DNA of 64,000 nt, taken from positions 1 to 64,000 of the forward strand of contig CAWDDG010000009.1 of assembly GCA_963801065.1 (NCBI GenBank), read 5' to 3'. Within the stretch, counting starts at the first letter, position 1. Every line of letters begins with the position of its first letter. The stretch is from CAWDDG01 sp963801065. GTDB taxonomy: Bacteria > Actinomycetota > Actinomycetes > Jiangellales > Jiangellaceae. The notes under the pieces are model-generated. The model searched no databases. It was not told the DNA's origin and saw nothing but the letters and a program-made list of their open reading frames with translations. Positions 25,017 to 33,115 of this stretch are shown here, in pieces. A program made the position numbers and the translations under genes.

Positions 25017-27626
25017 TCACCGGCTCCGTGGCCGCGTCAGGCTCGCCGGCGGGTCGTTGGGCCCGCCGCCGTGACCGCCGTGGCGGCGGCGGCGCGTCGG
25101 CCGACGAGGCCATCGCAGGCTCGAGCGGCGCGACGTGCTCTTCGATCGCGGCCGGCGTCGCCGGCTCGGCGGTGGGGCGGTCGGCCTTGCGGCGCCGACC
25201 CCGGCGGCCTCCGCCGTTGCCCTCCGCACCGGAGTCGGGGGCCTTGGCCGCGGCTCGACCGGCTCGAGGTGGATCTGGACGCCACGGCCGTTGCAGCACT
25301 CGCACGGCTCGCTGAACGCCTCGAGCAGATCGGTGCCGATCCGCTTGCGGGTCATCTGCACCAGGCCCAGCGAGGTGACCTCGGCAACCTGGTGCTTCGT
25401 CCGGTCGCGACCCAGGCACTCGACGAGCCGCCGCAGCACCAGGTCGCGGTTCGACTCGAGCACCATGTCGATGAAGTCGATCACGATGATGCCGCCGATG
25501 TCCCGCAACCGGAGCTGCCGCACGATCTCCTCGGCGGCTTCGAGGTTGTTCTTCGTGACCGTCTCCTCGAGGTTGCCCCCGGACCCGGTGAACTTGCCGG
25601 TGTTGACGTCGACCACCGTCATGGCCTCGGTGCGGTCGATGACCAACGAGCCGCCGCTCGGCAGCCAGACCTTGCGGTCCAGGGCCTTGGCGATCTGCTC
25701 GTCGATGCGGTGAGCCGCGAAGACGTCACCGGTCCCGGTCCAGCGCTCGAGCCGGTCCCGCAGGGACGACGCGACGTAGGACACGTAGGACTCGATGGTG
25801 TCCCACGCGTCGTCACCGGAGACGACGAGCTTGGAGAAGTCCTCGTTGAACAGGTCCCGGACCACCTTGATGGCCAGGTCCGGTTCGCCGTACAGCAGCG
25901 CGGGGGAGTTGCCGGAGGTCTTCTTCGCGATGTCCTCCCACTGCGCTCGAAGCCGCGATACGTCGTGAGTGAGCTCCTCCTCGGATGCGCCCTCGGCCGC
26001 CGTGCGGACGATGACACCCGAGTCCTCGGGGACGACCTGCTTGAGGATCTTCTTCAGCCGCGCGCGCTCGTTCTCCGGGAGCTTGCGGCTGATCCCGCTC
26101 ATCGATCCGCCGGGCACGAAGACGACGTAGCGTCCGGGCAGGCTGACCTGTCCCGTCAGCCGCGCGCCCTTGTGCCCGATCGGGTCCTTGGTCACCTGGA
26201 CCAGCACCGACTGCCCAGACTTGAGAACGTCTTCGATCCGCCGCGGCCCGTCGGGCTTGCCCAGCCCCGCCCAGTCGACCTCGCCGGCGTAGAGGATGGC
26301 GTTGCGGCCGTGGCCGATGTCGACGAATGCGGCCTCCATGGCCGGCAGAACGTTCTGCACGCGCCCGAGGTAGACGTTGCCGACCGTCGACTGCTGGGAG
26401 GAACGGCTGACGTAGTGCTCGACGAGCACGCCGTCCTCGAGGACGCCGATCTGAGTGCGGTCGCCGGTCTGCCGGACCACCATCATCCGGTCGACGGCCT
26501 CCCGGCGGGCCAGGAACTCGGCCTCGCTGATGATCGGCGGGCGCCTTCGCCCGGCCTCCCGGCCCTCGCGACGTCGCTGCTTTTTCGCCTCGAGACGGGT
26601 CGAGCCCTTGACCGAGGCGACCTCGTCATCTCGCTCGGCAGCCGGTCGCGGTTCGCGGACCCGGACCACGGTGTTCGGCGGATCGTCCGTGGATATCTCG
26701 TCGGTGTCGGTGTCGGCCTCGCCCTTGCGGCGACGACGACGGCGGCGGCGCCGGGTGGTGCCCGCCTCGCCGTCCTCCGCGTCCGACTCGGAACCGGTCT
26801 CCTCGATCTCGGCTTGTTCGACGCCTTCCTCGGCGTCGGCCTCGGCGTCGTCGACGCCCGCCGCGGTGTCCGTTCCGACCTTCTTGCGCCGACCCCGGCC
26901 GCCTCGGCGGCGGCGCTTACGGGGCGCGCCATCGTCCCCGGCGGCTTCGTCCTCGCTGCCGGCCGACAGGTCCTCGTCCGCCGCGGGTTCCTCGCGATCC
27001 GGCTCACCGGCCATGCGCGCCGAGCGGCGACGCGCCTCTGCTGCTGTGAACTCGGGAGCCTGGAACAGCAACGACACGGCGGGCGCGGACGCCACGCCCG
27101 GGGTCGTCTCTGCCGAGATCACGGCCGTCTCGGCTGCCGTCACGGGCGGTTCGCCAGCTGCGGTCGCCGCCGCCTCGGCCGGCGCCGGGCCAGCGCCTGC
27201 CGCGGTTCGTTTGCCGGCTGTCTTGCGGGCGCGACCGGTCCGCTTGGCCGGGGCTGCCGTTGCGGCACCGCGGTCGGATCCGGCCGTCGCCGCCGAACCG
27301 TCTGAGGGGGTCGTCGCGTCGACGACCTGGTCGGTCGTGGTACCGGCCGGCGCCGCGTCGGGCGAGGCTGCCTTCGATCTCGTGGACTGGGCCTTCTTGG
27401 CTGCCGGGGCCTTCGCCGCGGTCTTGCGTGCGCGCCGTGCCCTCGATGGCGGCGCCGGCTCGCTCGCAGCCGCCGGTGCGGCCGGACCGTCGGTCTGGCC
27501 CACCGCGGCCGCTGAGGTATCGACTGTTGTACCGCCGGCGGTCGGCTCGGCCGGCGGGCCTGCTGGCCTGCTGGCGCCGCGCCGTCTGCGGGGGTTTGCG
27601 GATGTGGTGGTGTTCTGGTCTTGCAT
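25017..27626 (-). CDS. rne: Ribonuclease E/G with a frameshifted C-terminus
   Basis: This is an 869-residue protein from ATG 27626. Residues 1-390 are a disordered Ala/Pro-rich region with alternating basic blocks (RKRRRRGGRGRR) and acidic stretches, usual in actinobacterial RNase E. The catalytic part (about 400-810) has an S1 domain (TVGNVYLGRVQNVLPAMEAA) and the DNase I-like site with IIVIDFIDM. The zinc link is EPCECCNGRG. After VEP (near 25255) the in-frame tail becomes RPRPPTPVRR and Arg/Ser-rich. The next frame instead gives AAKAPDSGAEGNGGGRR and ends AATEPVTSPV at 25003, a more normal tail. One base seems to be missing in GAGCCGCGGCC. The catalytic domain is unaffected. Confidence 0.93.
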   Translation of the reverse strand: MQDQNTTTSANPRRRRGASRPAGPPAEPTAGGTTVDTSAAAVGQTDGPAAPAAASEPAPPSRARRARKTAAKAPAAKKAQSTRSKAASPDAAPAGTTTDQVVDATTPSDGSAATAGSDRGAATAAPAKRTGRARKTAGKRTAAGAGPAPAEAAATAAGEPPVTAAETAVISAETTPGVASAPAVSLLFQAPEFTAAEARRRSARMAGEPDREEPAADEDLSAGSEDEAAGDDGAPRKRRRRGGRGRRKKVGTDTAAGVDDAEADAEEGVEQAEIEETGSESDAEDGEAGTTRRRRRRRRRKGEADTDTDEISTDDPPNTVVRVREPRPAAERDDEVASVKGSTRLEAKKQRRREGREAGRRRPPIISEAEFLARREAVDRMMVVRQTGDRTQIGVLEDGVLVEHYVSRSSQQSTVGNVYLGRVQNVLPAMEAAFVDIGHGRNAILYAGEVDWAGLGKPDGPRRIEDVLKSGQSVLVQVTKDPIGHKGARLTGQVSLPGRYVVFVPGGSMSGISRKLPENERARLKKILKQVVPEDSGVIVRTAAEGASEEELTHDVSRLRAQWEDIAKKTSGNSPALLYGEPDLAIKVVRDLFNEDFSKLVVSGDDAWDTIESYVSYVASSLRDRLERWTGTGDVFAAHRIDEQIAKALDRKVWLPSGGSLVIDRTEAMTVVDVNTGKFTGSGGNLEETVTKNNLEAAEEIVRQLRLRDIGGIIVIDFIDMVLESNRDLVLRRLVECLGRDRTKHQVAEVTSLGLVQMTRKRIGTDLLEAFSEPCECCNGRGVQIHLEPVEPRPRPPTPVRRATAEAAGVGAARPTAPPPSRRRRPRSKSTSRRSSLRWPRRPTRRRRHGGHGGGPNDPPASLTRPRSR

Positions 27627-27808
27627 GCGGGTGCACTCCCGTCGGTCCTGACCGCGGGGCGCCGCGCCGCTGAGGGCGCGCTGCTCGCCGCGACCGGGAC
27701 TTCTGTCGGCCGTCGATGTCCGAGGTCCGGACCCGACGGAGAAGCCTGTGGTCGGCGACGTCCACCGCACCATGCGTCAGCGGGCTTCGCAGGGTCCACC
27801 GCGCCGGC

Positions 27809-28564
27809 TCACCCAGGTCGGGCTGCCTCGCGGTCGGGTTCCAACGGATCACCCACCGTGCCGGACCTGTCATCGAGTGGCCCCTGCGCCAGCCTGGTCG
27901 CCAACGGCGGTCGGGGCGGCGCGAGATCGGCCACACGACGGAGCCCGGCGAGGACGTCGTCGGGTCGGACGGTCGGTGTTCCGTGCCGTACGACCACCTT
28001 CATTATCGCATACGGGGGGTCATTCCATTCCCCACCGGCCATGGCGAGCCGCACGACCGCGGCACGCGGGTCGAGCGTACGGACACCGTTCTTCGTGACG
28101 CGATCGACCTCGACCGTCGCGGACGCGAGGAAGAGGTCGATCGCCGCGGCGACGTCGTCGGGGCTGAGGCCGGGCAGGATGATCTCCCATTCGGATGCCT
28201 GCAGTCGGTCCGCCAGGGCACCGCCGGCAGCTTCGACGACTTCGACCACGTCGAGCCCCGGCGGCAGAGCCGCGTCGAGCGCTCGGGTGAGCCAAGCCGG
28301 GTCACATGGGCGCGTGACCGAGATCTCGAGGTACTCCGCCTCGCTGGCAGCGCCGGTTGGTGCGGCACCGGCGTACGAGACCTTGGGGTGCGGCGTGAAG
28401 CCCTGGGAATAGGCGATCGGAACGCTCGCCCGTCGAAGCGCACGCTCGAAGGCGCGCTGGAAGTCGCGGTGGCTGGTGAACCGAAGCCGGCCGCGCCTGG
28501 CGAACCGGATCCGCAGCTTCTGCACGGCCGGTGGACCCGCGTGGGGAGGCGCGTCGGGACTCAT
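27809..28564 (-). CDS. TIGR03936 family radical-SAM-linked protein (DUF2344)
   Basis: This is a 251-residue protein. The N-terminal KLRIRFARRGRLRFTSHRDF and SVPIAYSQGFTPHPKVSYA are hallmark segments of the TIGR03936/DUF2344 family. These proteins are normally encoded next to, or fused with, a TIGR03960-type radical SAM protein, often beside rne. Here the partner is at 33116-35068, 4.5 kb away, and the gap is filled with accessory DNA. The biochemical role of the pair is not established. The C-terminal 40 residues are Pro/Arg-rich and poorly conserved. Confidence 0.88.
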   Translation of the reverse strand: MSPDAPPHAGPPAVQKLRIRFARRGRLRFTSHRDFQRAFERALRRASVPIAYSQGFTPHPKVSYAGAAPTGAASEAEYLEISVTRPCDPAWLTRALDAALPPGLDVVEVVEAAGGALADRLQASEWEIILPGLSPDDVAAAIDLFLASATVEVDRVTKNGVRTLDPRAAVVRLAMAGGEWNDPPYAIMKVVVRHGTPTVRPDDVLAGLRRVADLAPPRPPLATRLAQGPLDDRSGTVGDPLEPDREAARPG

Positions 28565-28663
28565 GGCACGCCACGGTAATAGTCCCCAGAGCCGTCAGCC
28601 CTTGATGGCTCCTCCGAGGCCGGCACCACGCAGAAAAGGCCGCCGGAACACGTCGGGCACGCT

Positions 28664-28757
28664 TCCAAATGATCACGTTAAGTGGGTCTCTTAGGCCGTT
28701 ACCAGGCGCCGAGACCAGGTAACGGACCCACAGGCCCACTTAACGTGATCATTTGGA
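28664..28757. mobile_element. Miniature inverted-repeat element, 94 bp
   Basis: A 23-bp end at 28664-28686 (containing AAATGATCACGTTAAGTGGG) is exactly repeated in inverse at 28735-28757. Inside, CCGTTACC (28696-28703) pairs with GGTAACGG (28718-28725). The element has no coding capacity. A left-truncated relative is at 22711-22771. The size and perfect ends suggest a MITE moved by a transposase elsewhere. It marks the left edge of the accessory insert between the TIGR03936 and radical SAM genes. No target duplication is obvious. Confidence 0.8.
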
Positions 28758-28818
28758 GCCGGCCCGGGTCGGGGTCGGCGGGGAACCGCACCCCGACCCG
28801 GGCCTGACCAGGAGGGCC

Positions 28819-29470
28819 TCAGCCCTGGTCGAGGATGCGCTGCACGTTGTCGTTGGCGGTAGCGAGCAGCTGGTCCACGTCCGCGTCCTGGTCGGTCAGG
28901 ATCGTCTGCACGACGGAGTCGAGCGCCGCGTAGAGCTCCTGGGTGTGCGCCCCGGCTCGGCGACGAGCTGTTGGTCGAAGACACCGTCGGTGAACGAGGT
29001 CATCTGGTCCAGCGGCACGTTGATGTGCGCGGCAATCCACTCGAGCGACTGGTCGAGCATCTCCTGTTTGAAGACCGGCAGCTTGGGCGTGTCGACCGGC
29101 TGCCCCGAGTCGGCCAGTCCCTTGGCGCCCAGCACGGCCGTGTCCTGGTCGGTCTGCTTGCGCATGTAGTAGTAGTCGATCCACTTGATGGCGGCGTTCT
29201 TCTCCGACTCGGAGGCCTTGGCACTCACCACGATGAGCGTCCCGCCACCCAGGATGCCGGCGTCCGGGCTGCTGTCGAGCGGCAGCACGGCCAGCCCGTG
29301 GTGCCGGGCGTGATGTTGTTCTCCCGCTTGAAGCTGGTGTAGACGTCCGAACCGCCCATGTACATGCCGATCTGGCCGACAGCGAAGGCCTGGTCGATGC
29401 CACCCCAGTCGTAGAGGAACTCGCTACCCATGGAGTTGTCGGCCGCCGCATTCGTGGAGCCGCTCCGGAA
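28819..29470 (-). pseudogene. ABC transporter substrate-binding protein remnant (C-terminal half)
   Basis: The fragments together form the C-terminal ~215 residues of a family 1 extracellular solute-binding protein. From 29431 downward the first reads MGSEFLYDWGGIDQAFAVGQ, then GSDVYTSFKRENNITPGTTG. After a shift near 29300 the next is LPLDSSPDAGILGGGTLIVV, then AIKWIDYYYMRKQTDQDTA. After another shift near 28955 the last is HTQELYAALDSVVQTILTDQ, ending at 28819 with QRILDQG. The N-terminus, including the lipoprotein signal, is missing, and no permease genes remain. It is a clear decayed gene for sugar-type uptake. Confidence 0.82.
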
Positions 29471-29696
29471 GGCCCATGCGGAGGGCGGCTACGCCCAGGT
29501 CGGAGTGCCGATCGGCACCGGCTCGAGCGCGGTCGTCCCACCCGGCGGCTAGCGGCCGAGATCAAGATCGGCGGGCCGGGGATCGTGGGGATCATCAGGA
29601 ACCTCGACCTCCTTCCGTCGTCGCCGGTCGAGGAGCTGAAGAAGATCCTGCCGCCCGATCCCACGGGTTTCACCCCGCGCGACACAAGCCGGCGCG

Positions 29697-30928
29697 ATGG
29701 CAAGTCCAGATGATCAGGCCGTGAGCGACGACGAACCGCCGGCCCCGGCGCCTCTGCCTCCGACCTCGGGACCCGACGCGTTGGCCACCGCACCGGCGTG
29801 GTTGGAACCGATGCTGCGGCGCCTGCTGTGGCGGGCGATCGGCGTGCTGGCAGTGGCCGGGCTGCTGTTCCTGCTCGTGAGCAGGCTGCGCGGGCTGCTG
29901 TCGATAATGGTGATCGCGGCGTTCCTCGCGGTGGCGATGGAGCCGGCCGTGAACCGGCTGCACGTGCGTCACCGGCTCTCTCGTGGTGCCTCGACCGGGT
30001 TGGTCTTCCTCGCCGTCGCGGGCTTCGTCATCGTCACCATCTTCCTGTTGATCCCCGCGATCATCACGGCCGCGGAAACCATCGCGGCGAGGCTGCCGCG
30101 ACTGCTCGACGAGATCCGGACGACGTTCGGGATCAGCATCGGCGACGCCCGGACCGGCGAGGCAGCGGCCGCCGAGATCGAGGAGTCCGTGCGCGGGTGG
30201 CTGCAGGACCGCACGCCGCAGCTGCTGGGACTGGCCTCGAGCGCAGTGGGACTGGCCTTCCAGCTGCTCACTGTCGCAACGTTCACGTTCTACTTCGCGG
30301 CGGGCGCGCCGACGCTCCGGCGCACAGTGCTCACCCGGCTACCCTCGGCTCGACAGAACCGGCTGGGCTGGGCGTGGGACACCGCGATCCAACAGACCGG
30401 AGGCTACTTCTACTCCCGGCTGCTCCTCACGCTCGTCAACGGCGGGCTCGGGTTCTTCGTCCTCGTCGCCGTCGGGGTGCCATGGCTCGTGTCGCTCCCT
30501 CTGGCCATCTTCCAAGGTTTCTTTTCCGAGTTCATCCCCGTGGTCGGCACCTACATCGGGGCCGCCGTCCCCGTAGCCGTGACCTCGGCCTCGCCGGGGT
30601 GGCGCCCGCAGTGATCCTCACCGTGTGGGTGGTGGTGTACCAACAGCTGTGGCTGGCACCGCGCCTCAGTGCCCGGACGATGGAGATCAACGGAGCCGTC
30701 GCCTTCGGCGCAGCCATCGCCGGCGGCGCCGCGGCCGGTCCCGTAGGCGCGTTCATGGCCCTTCCCGTCGCAGCGCTCATCACCTCCTTCGTCCGCACCT
30801 ACACCCGCCCCTACCCCCTGGCGTACCACTCCGCCTACGACCAGGAACCCGTGAACGGGGCGGCACCCTCAGGTACTGAAGGTGAGCGAGCCGCAGACCT
30901 GGACGCCAGGTCGAGCGACGAGAGCTGA
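29697..30928 (+). pseudogene. AI-2E family transporter, frameshifted near the end
   Basis: From ATG 29697 the frame encodes about 300 residues of an AI-2E (PerM-like) membrane protein: first helices at about 48-90, VFLAVAGFVIVTIFLLIPAI, a coiled soluble part, then FYFAAGAPTLRRTVL and EFIPVVGTYIGAAVP. At about 30583 one base appears lost: the frame stops at 30614, and the next frame continues correctly with GLAGVAPAVILTVWVVVYQQ, the final helices and a hydrophilic tail, ending at 30928. If the shift is real, the protein lacks its last helices. If it is a read error, the gene is an intact transporter of about 410 residues. The family exports or imports small molecules; the substrate is unknown. 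Confidence 0.82.
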
Positions 30929-31002
30929 CCTGCAGCATTCGGCCACCGACGCTCGTCGGGTTCGACCCGCTCTCCATCCAACGTCAGTGGTAATATCCCG
31001 GC

Positions 31003-31236
31003 ATGAGGGCAACCATCGACAAGGCGGGACGGTTGGTCATTCCGAAGCCACTGCGTGACCAACTCGGGCTCCGCGCCGGCGAGGTTGACGTGGTCGCGGA
31101 CGGAACAGCGCTACGCGTTGAACCCGTGGCGGACGAGGCCCTCGACGAGCGGGCCGGTCGGCTGATCATCCCCGCGGCAGGTGCAGTGATCGACGACCAA
31201 GACGTGCAAGAGCTTCGCGATGCCGACCAGAGGTAG
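31003..31236 (+). CDS. vapB: AbrB/MazE-fold antitoxin (VapB type)
   Basis: This is a 77-residue protein. The N-terminal swapped-hairpin DNA-binding domain is MRATIDKAGRLVIPKPLRDQ, typical of SpoVT/AbrB antitoxins. The C-terminal acidic part (from about residue 40) would wrap the toxin. Its end overlaps the start of the PIN toxin gene by 17 bases, a strong sign of a toxin-antitoxin operon. Such pairs bind their own promoter, so autorepression is likely. Confidence 0.9.
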   Translation: MRATIDKAGRLVIPKPLRDQLGLRAGEVDVVADGTALRVEPVADEALDERAGRLIIPAAGAVIDDQDVQELRDADQR

Positions 31237-31648
31237 CCGAGAGCCGGTCCTGCTCGACACCAGCGCGGCGGTCGCGTTTGTCGTTGCCGACCACAGACAT
31301 CACGACGCGACCTTCGCGGCCTTGGCCGATCGGCGGCTCGGCCTGGCCGGACACGCCGCCTTCGAAACCTTCTCCGTGTTGACCCGCCTCCCCACCCCGG
31401 CCCGGCGCACGGCAGCCGCTGTTGCACGGCTGTTCGCTGCCACCTTTCCGGATACCCGGTTCCTCAGTGCGAAGCGATCGGCAGAACTGCTCGACGAACT
31501 GGCCGGCCACGGAATCGCGGGCGGGTCGGTGTACGACGCTCTGGTGGGCGCGGCCGCCGCAGAGCACGAGCTCCTGCTGGCGACGCGGGATCGTCGAGCC
31601 CTTGGCACCTACCGCCAGCTCGGTGTCGACGTCCAGATCATCCGCTGA
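31220..31648 (+). CDS. vapC: PIN-domain ribonuclease toxin (VapC type)
   Basis: This is a 142-residue PIN-domain protein. Metal-binding acids are at Asp13 (VLLDTSAAVAF), Glu49 (AAFETFS), Asp106 (SVYDALVG) and Asp124 (ATRDRRAL), the full active-site set, so it should be a working RNase. VapC toxins usually cleave tRNA or rRNA and are held in check by VapB. It starts inside the antitoxin gene. The pair lies in a region with several broken genes. Confidence 0.92.
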   Translation: MPTRGSREPVLLDTSAAVAFVVADHRHHDATFAALADRRLGLAGHAAFETFSVLTRLPTPARRTAAAVARLFAATFPDTRFLSAKRSAELLDELAGHGIAGGSVYDALVGAAAAEHELLLATRDRRALGTYRQLGVDVQIIR

Positions 31649-31758
31649 TCGCGGCACGACCGACAGGCACAATCCTGGAGCCACCTGCAGGCGGGGCGGA
31701 CGTCGACGTGTCCAGAGGACCGCGTCACGCCGGGTGTAAGCACGCCGTCAGCAGGACC

Positions 31759-32304
31759 CTAGGACCGCCACTTGATGGAGCAGCCCATGCTCGGCCGATG
31801 CGGCTCAGGAACGAGCTCACCGGCGCGCACGTGCCTGATGGCGGCCTCGAGGAGCGCGCCGGTGACCGGTTTGCCGTTGCCTGGGGTCGACTCGTCGAAA
31901 GCACCACGGTAGGCCAGCCGCCGATCCGCGTCGTAGAGAAAGAAGTCCGGCGTGCACGCTGCGGCGTAGGCACGGCCGACCGTCTGATCGCTGTCGACCA
32001 GGTACGGAAACGTCCACGATGCACGCCGCGCTTGATCCGCCAACCGCTCAGGCCGGTCTTCGGGGTACGCCTCCGCGTCATTCGTGCAGACACCCACGAC
32101 CGCCAGGCTCGGGTGTCTGGCGACCATCCGGCCCAACTCGCCCTCGACGTGCCGAACATACGGGCAGTGGTTGCACAAGAACGCGACCAACAGCGCGGGC
32201 GCCGCGACGAGATCGTCGAGACGCACCGTGCGGCCGGTGACATCGTCGAGGCTGAAATCCAACGCCGGCGTGCCAAGCGGCACCATCACCGACGAGACGG
32301 CCAT
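31759..32304 (-). CDS. Thioredoxin-like (AhpC/TSA-type) protein
   Basis: This is a 181-residue protein. A redoxin fold starts with MVPLGTPALDFSLDDVTGR. Cys44 and Cys47 in FLCNHCPYVRH form a CxxC of the CNHCPYV subgroup. TPDFFLYDADRRLAYRGAFD follows and contains the cis-Pro region, and the tail PSMGCSIKWR has a further Cys. These proteins are thought to be cytosolic thiol peroxidase/reductase-like, but no substrate is established. ATG 32304 has a weak ribosome site. The open frame continues upstream only through the unrelated decayed gene. Confidence 0.85.
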   Translation of the reverse strand: MAVSSVMVPLGTPALDFSLDDVTGRTVRLDDLVAAPALLVAFLCNHCPYVRHVEGELGRMVARHPSLAVVGVCTNDAEAYPEDRPERLADQARRASWTFPYLVDSDQTVGRAYAAACTPDFFLYDADRRLAYRGAFDESTPGNGKPVTGALLEAAIRHVRAGELVPEPHRPSMGCSIKWRS

Positions 32305-32339
32305 GCTGGTCAGCCTACAAAGAAAGCCGGCGACGTCAT

Positions 32340-32870
32340 CAGTCGTCGTCGGCGGCCGTGACGATCTCCCGCGCAGCTCCGCGGATCGTTCGTCGTTCCA
32401 TCCGGGCGGCCGAAGCACCGTCGCCCACCCGTCGACGTGTTCGCCGCTGTAATCGTGCCCGTGCCCGCCCGGTACGGCCAGGCCGATCGGCAGGTCAGCC
32501 GTGACCTGCCAGAAGGTGACGAACGGGATCCAGACCATCGCGTCGAGAACGTCGGCGCCGGCGGGTTCCTCGAGCCAGTCCGGACGGGTCAGCAGCAGGT
32601 CTGGACTCCACCAGATGATGGGGTCGGAGGGGTGTACGAGGTAGAGCACCCGGGTTCGGGTCCAGCGCTCCGATGCCGGTGCGATCTCCTGGCCGGTCGG
32701 GCCGTGAACCGGACGGTCTGGCCATTGTGGACGATCGGTTCGATCTCGGGGCTGCCATCCTCCCGGTCGTCGGTGAACTCTCGATAGAGCGTGTTGAAGT
32801 CGGGCTGAACTCGCCCGCATACGGGAGCGACTCGACCTGCTCGCTCAGCTTGGCGGGCTGTCCGTTCTCG
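32340..32870 (-). pseudogene. Alpha/beta-hydrolase family (PF10081) remnant
   Basis: From about 32700 downward the minus strand reads RVLYLVHPSDPIIWWSPDLL, then RPDWLEEPAGADVLDAMVWI, PFVTFWQVTADLPIGLAVPG and HGHDYSGEHVDGWATVL. This is the conserved C-terminal domain of PF10081 membrane hydrolases. Just upstream, in another frame, LYREFTDDREDGSPEIEPIV fits the preceding part, so at least one shift occurred near 32690. The N-terminal membrane half is missing. It overlaps no intact gene. Confidence 0.75.
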
Positions 32871-33115
32871 ATCAGCGCCTTGCCATCGGTGAAGGGAAGA
32901 TCGAAACACCGTAGGCAGCGCTGACGCCCACGCAAGGGACGGTTCGTGATCGCCGCATCACCTATCGGAGTGGGCCGGTTGGCACGCCATACCGCTGTTA
33001 ATGGCACGCCCCACCGTTGCTCAGCCGCCCGACTTGTCCCCGTATGTGGAGCGGTCATGCGTGCCATTCGGGCCTCGAGAGGCGACACCAACCCAAGACA
33101 GGTTGCGCGACGGTC

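Noticed and set aside
24561..27305. 914-residue plus-strand frame
   Set aside because: Antisense to rplU and RNase E/G; its low-complexity content mirrors the real gene.
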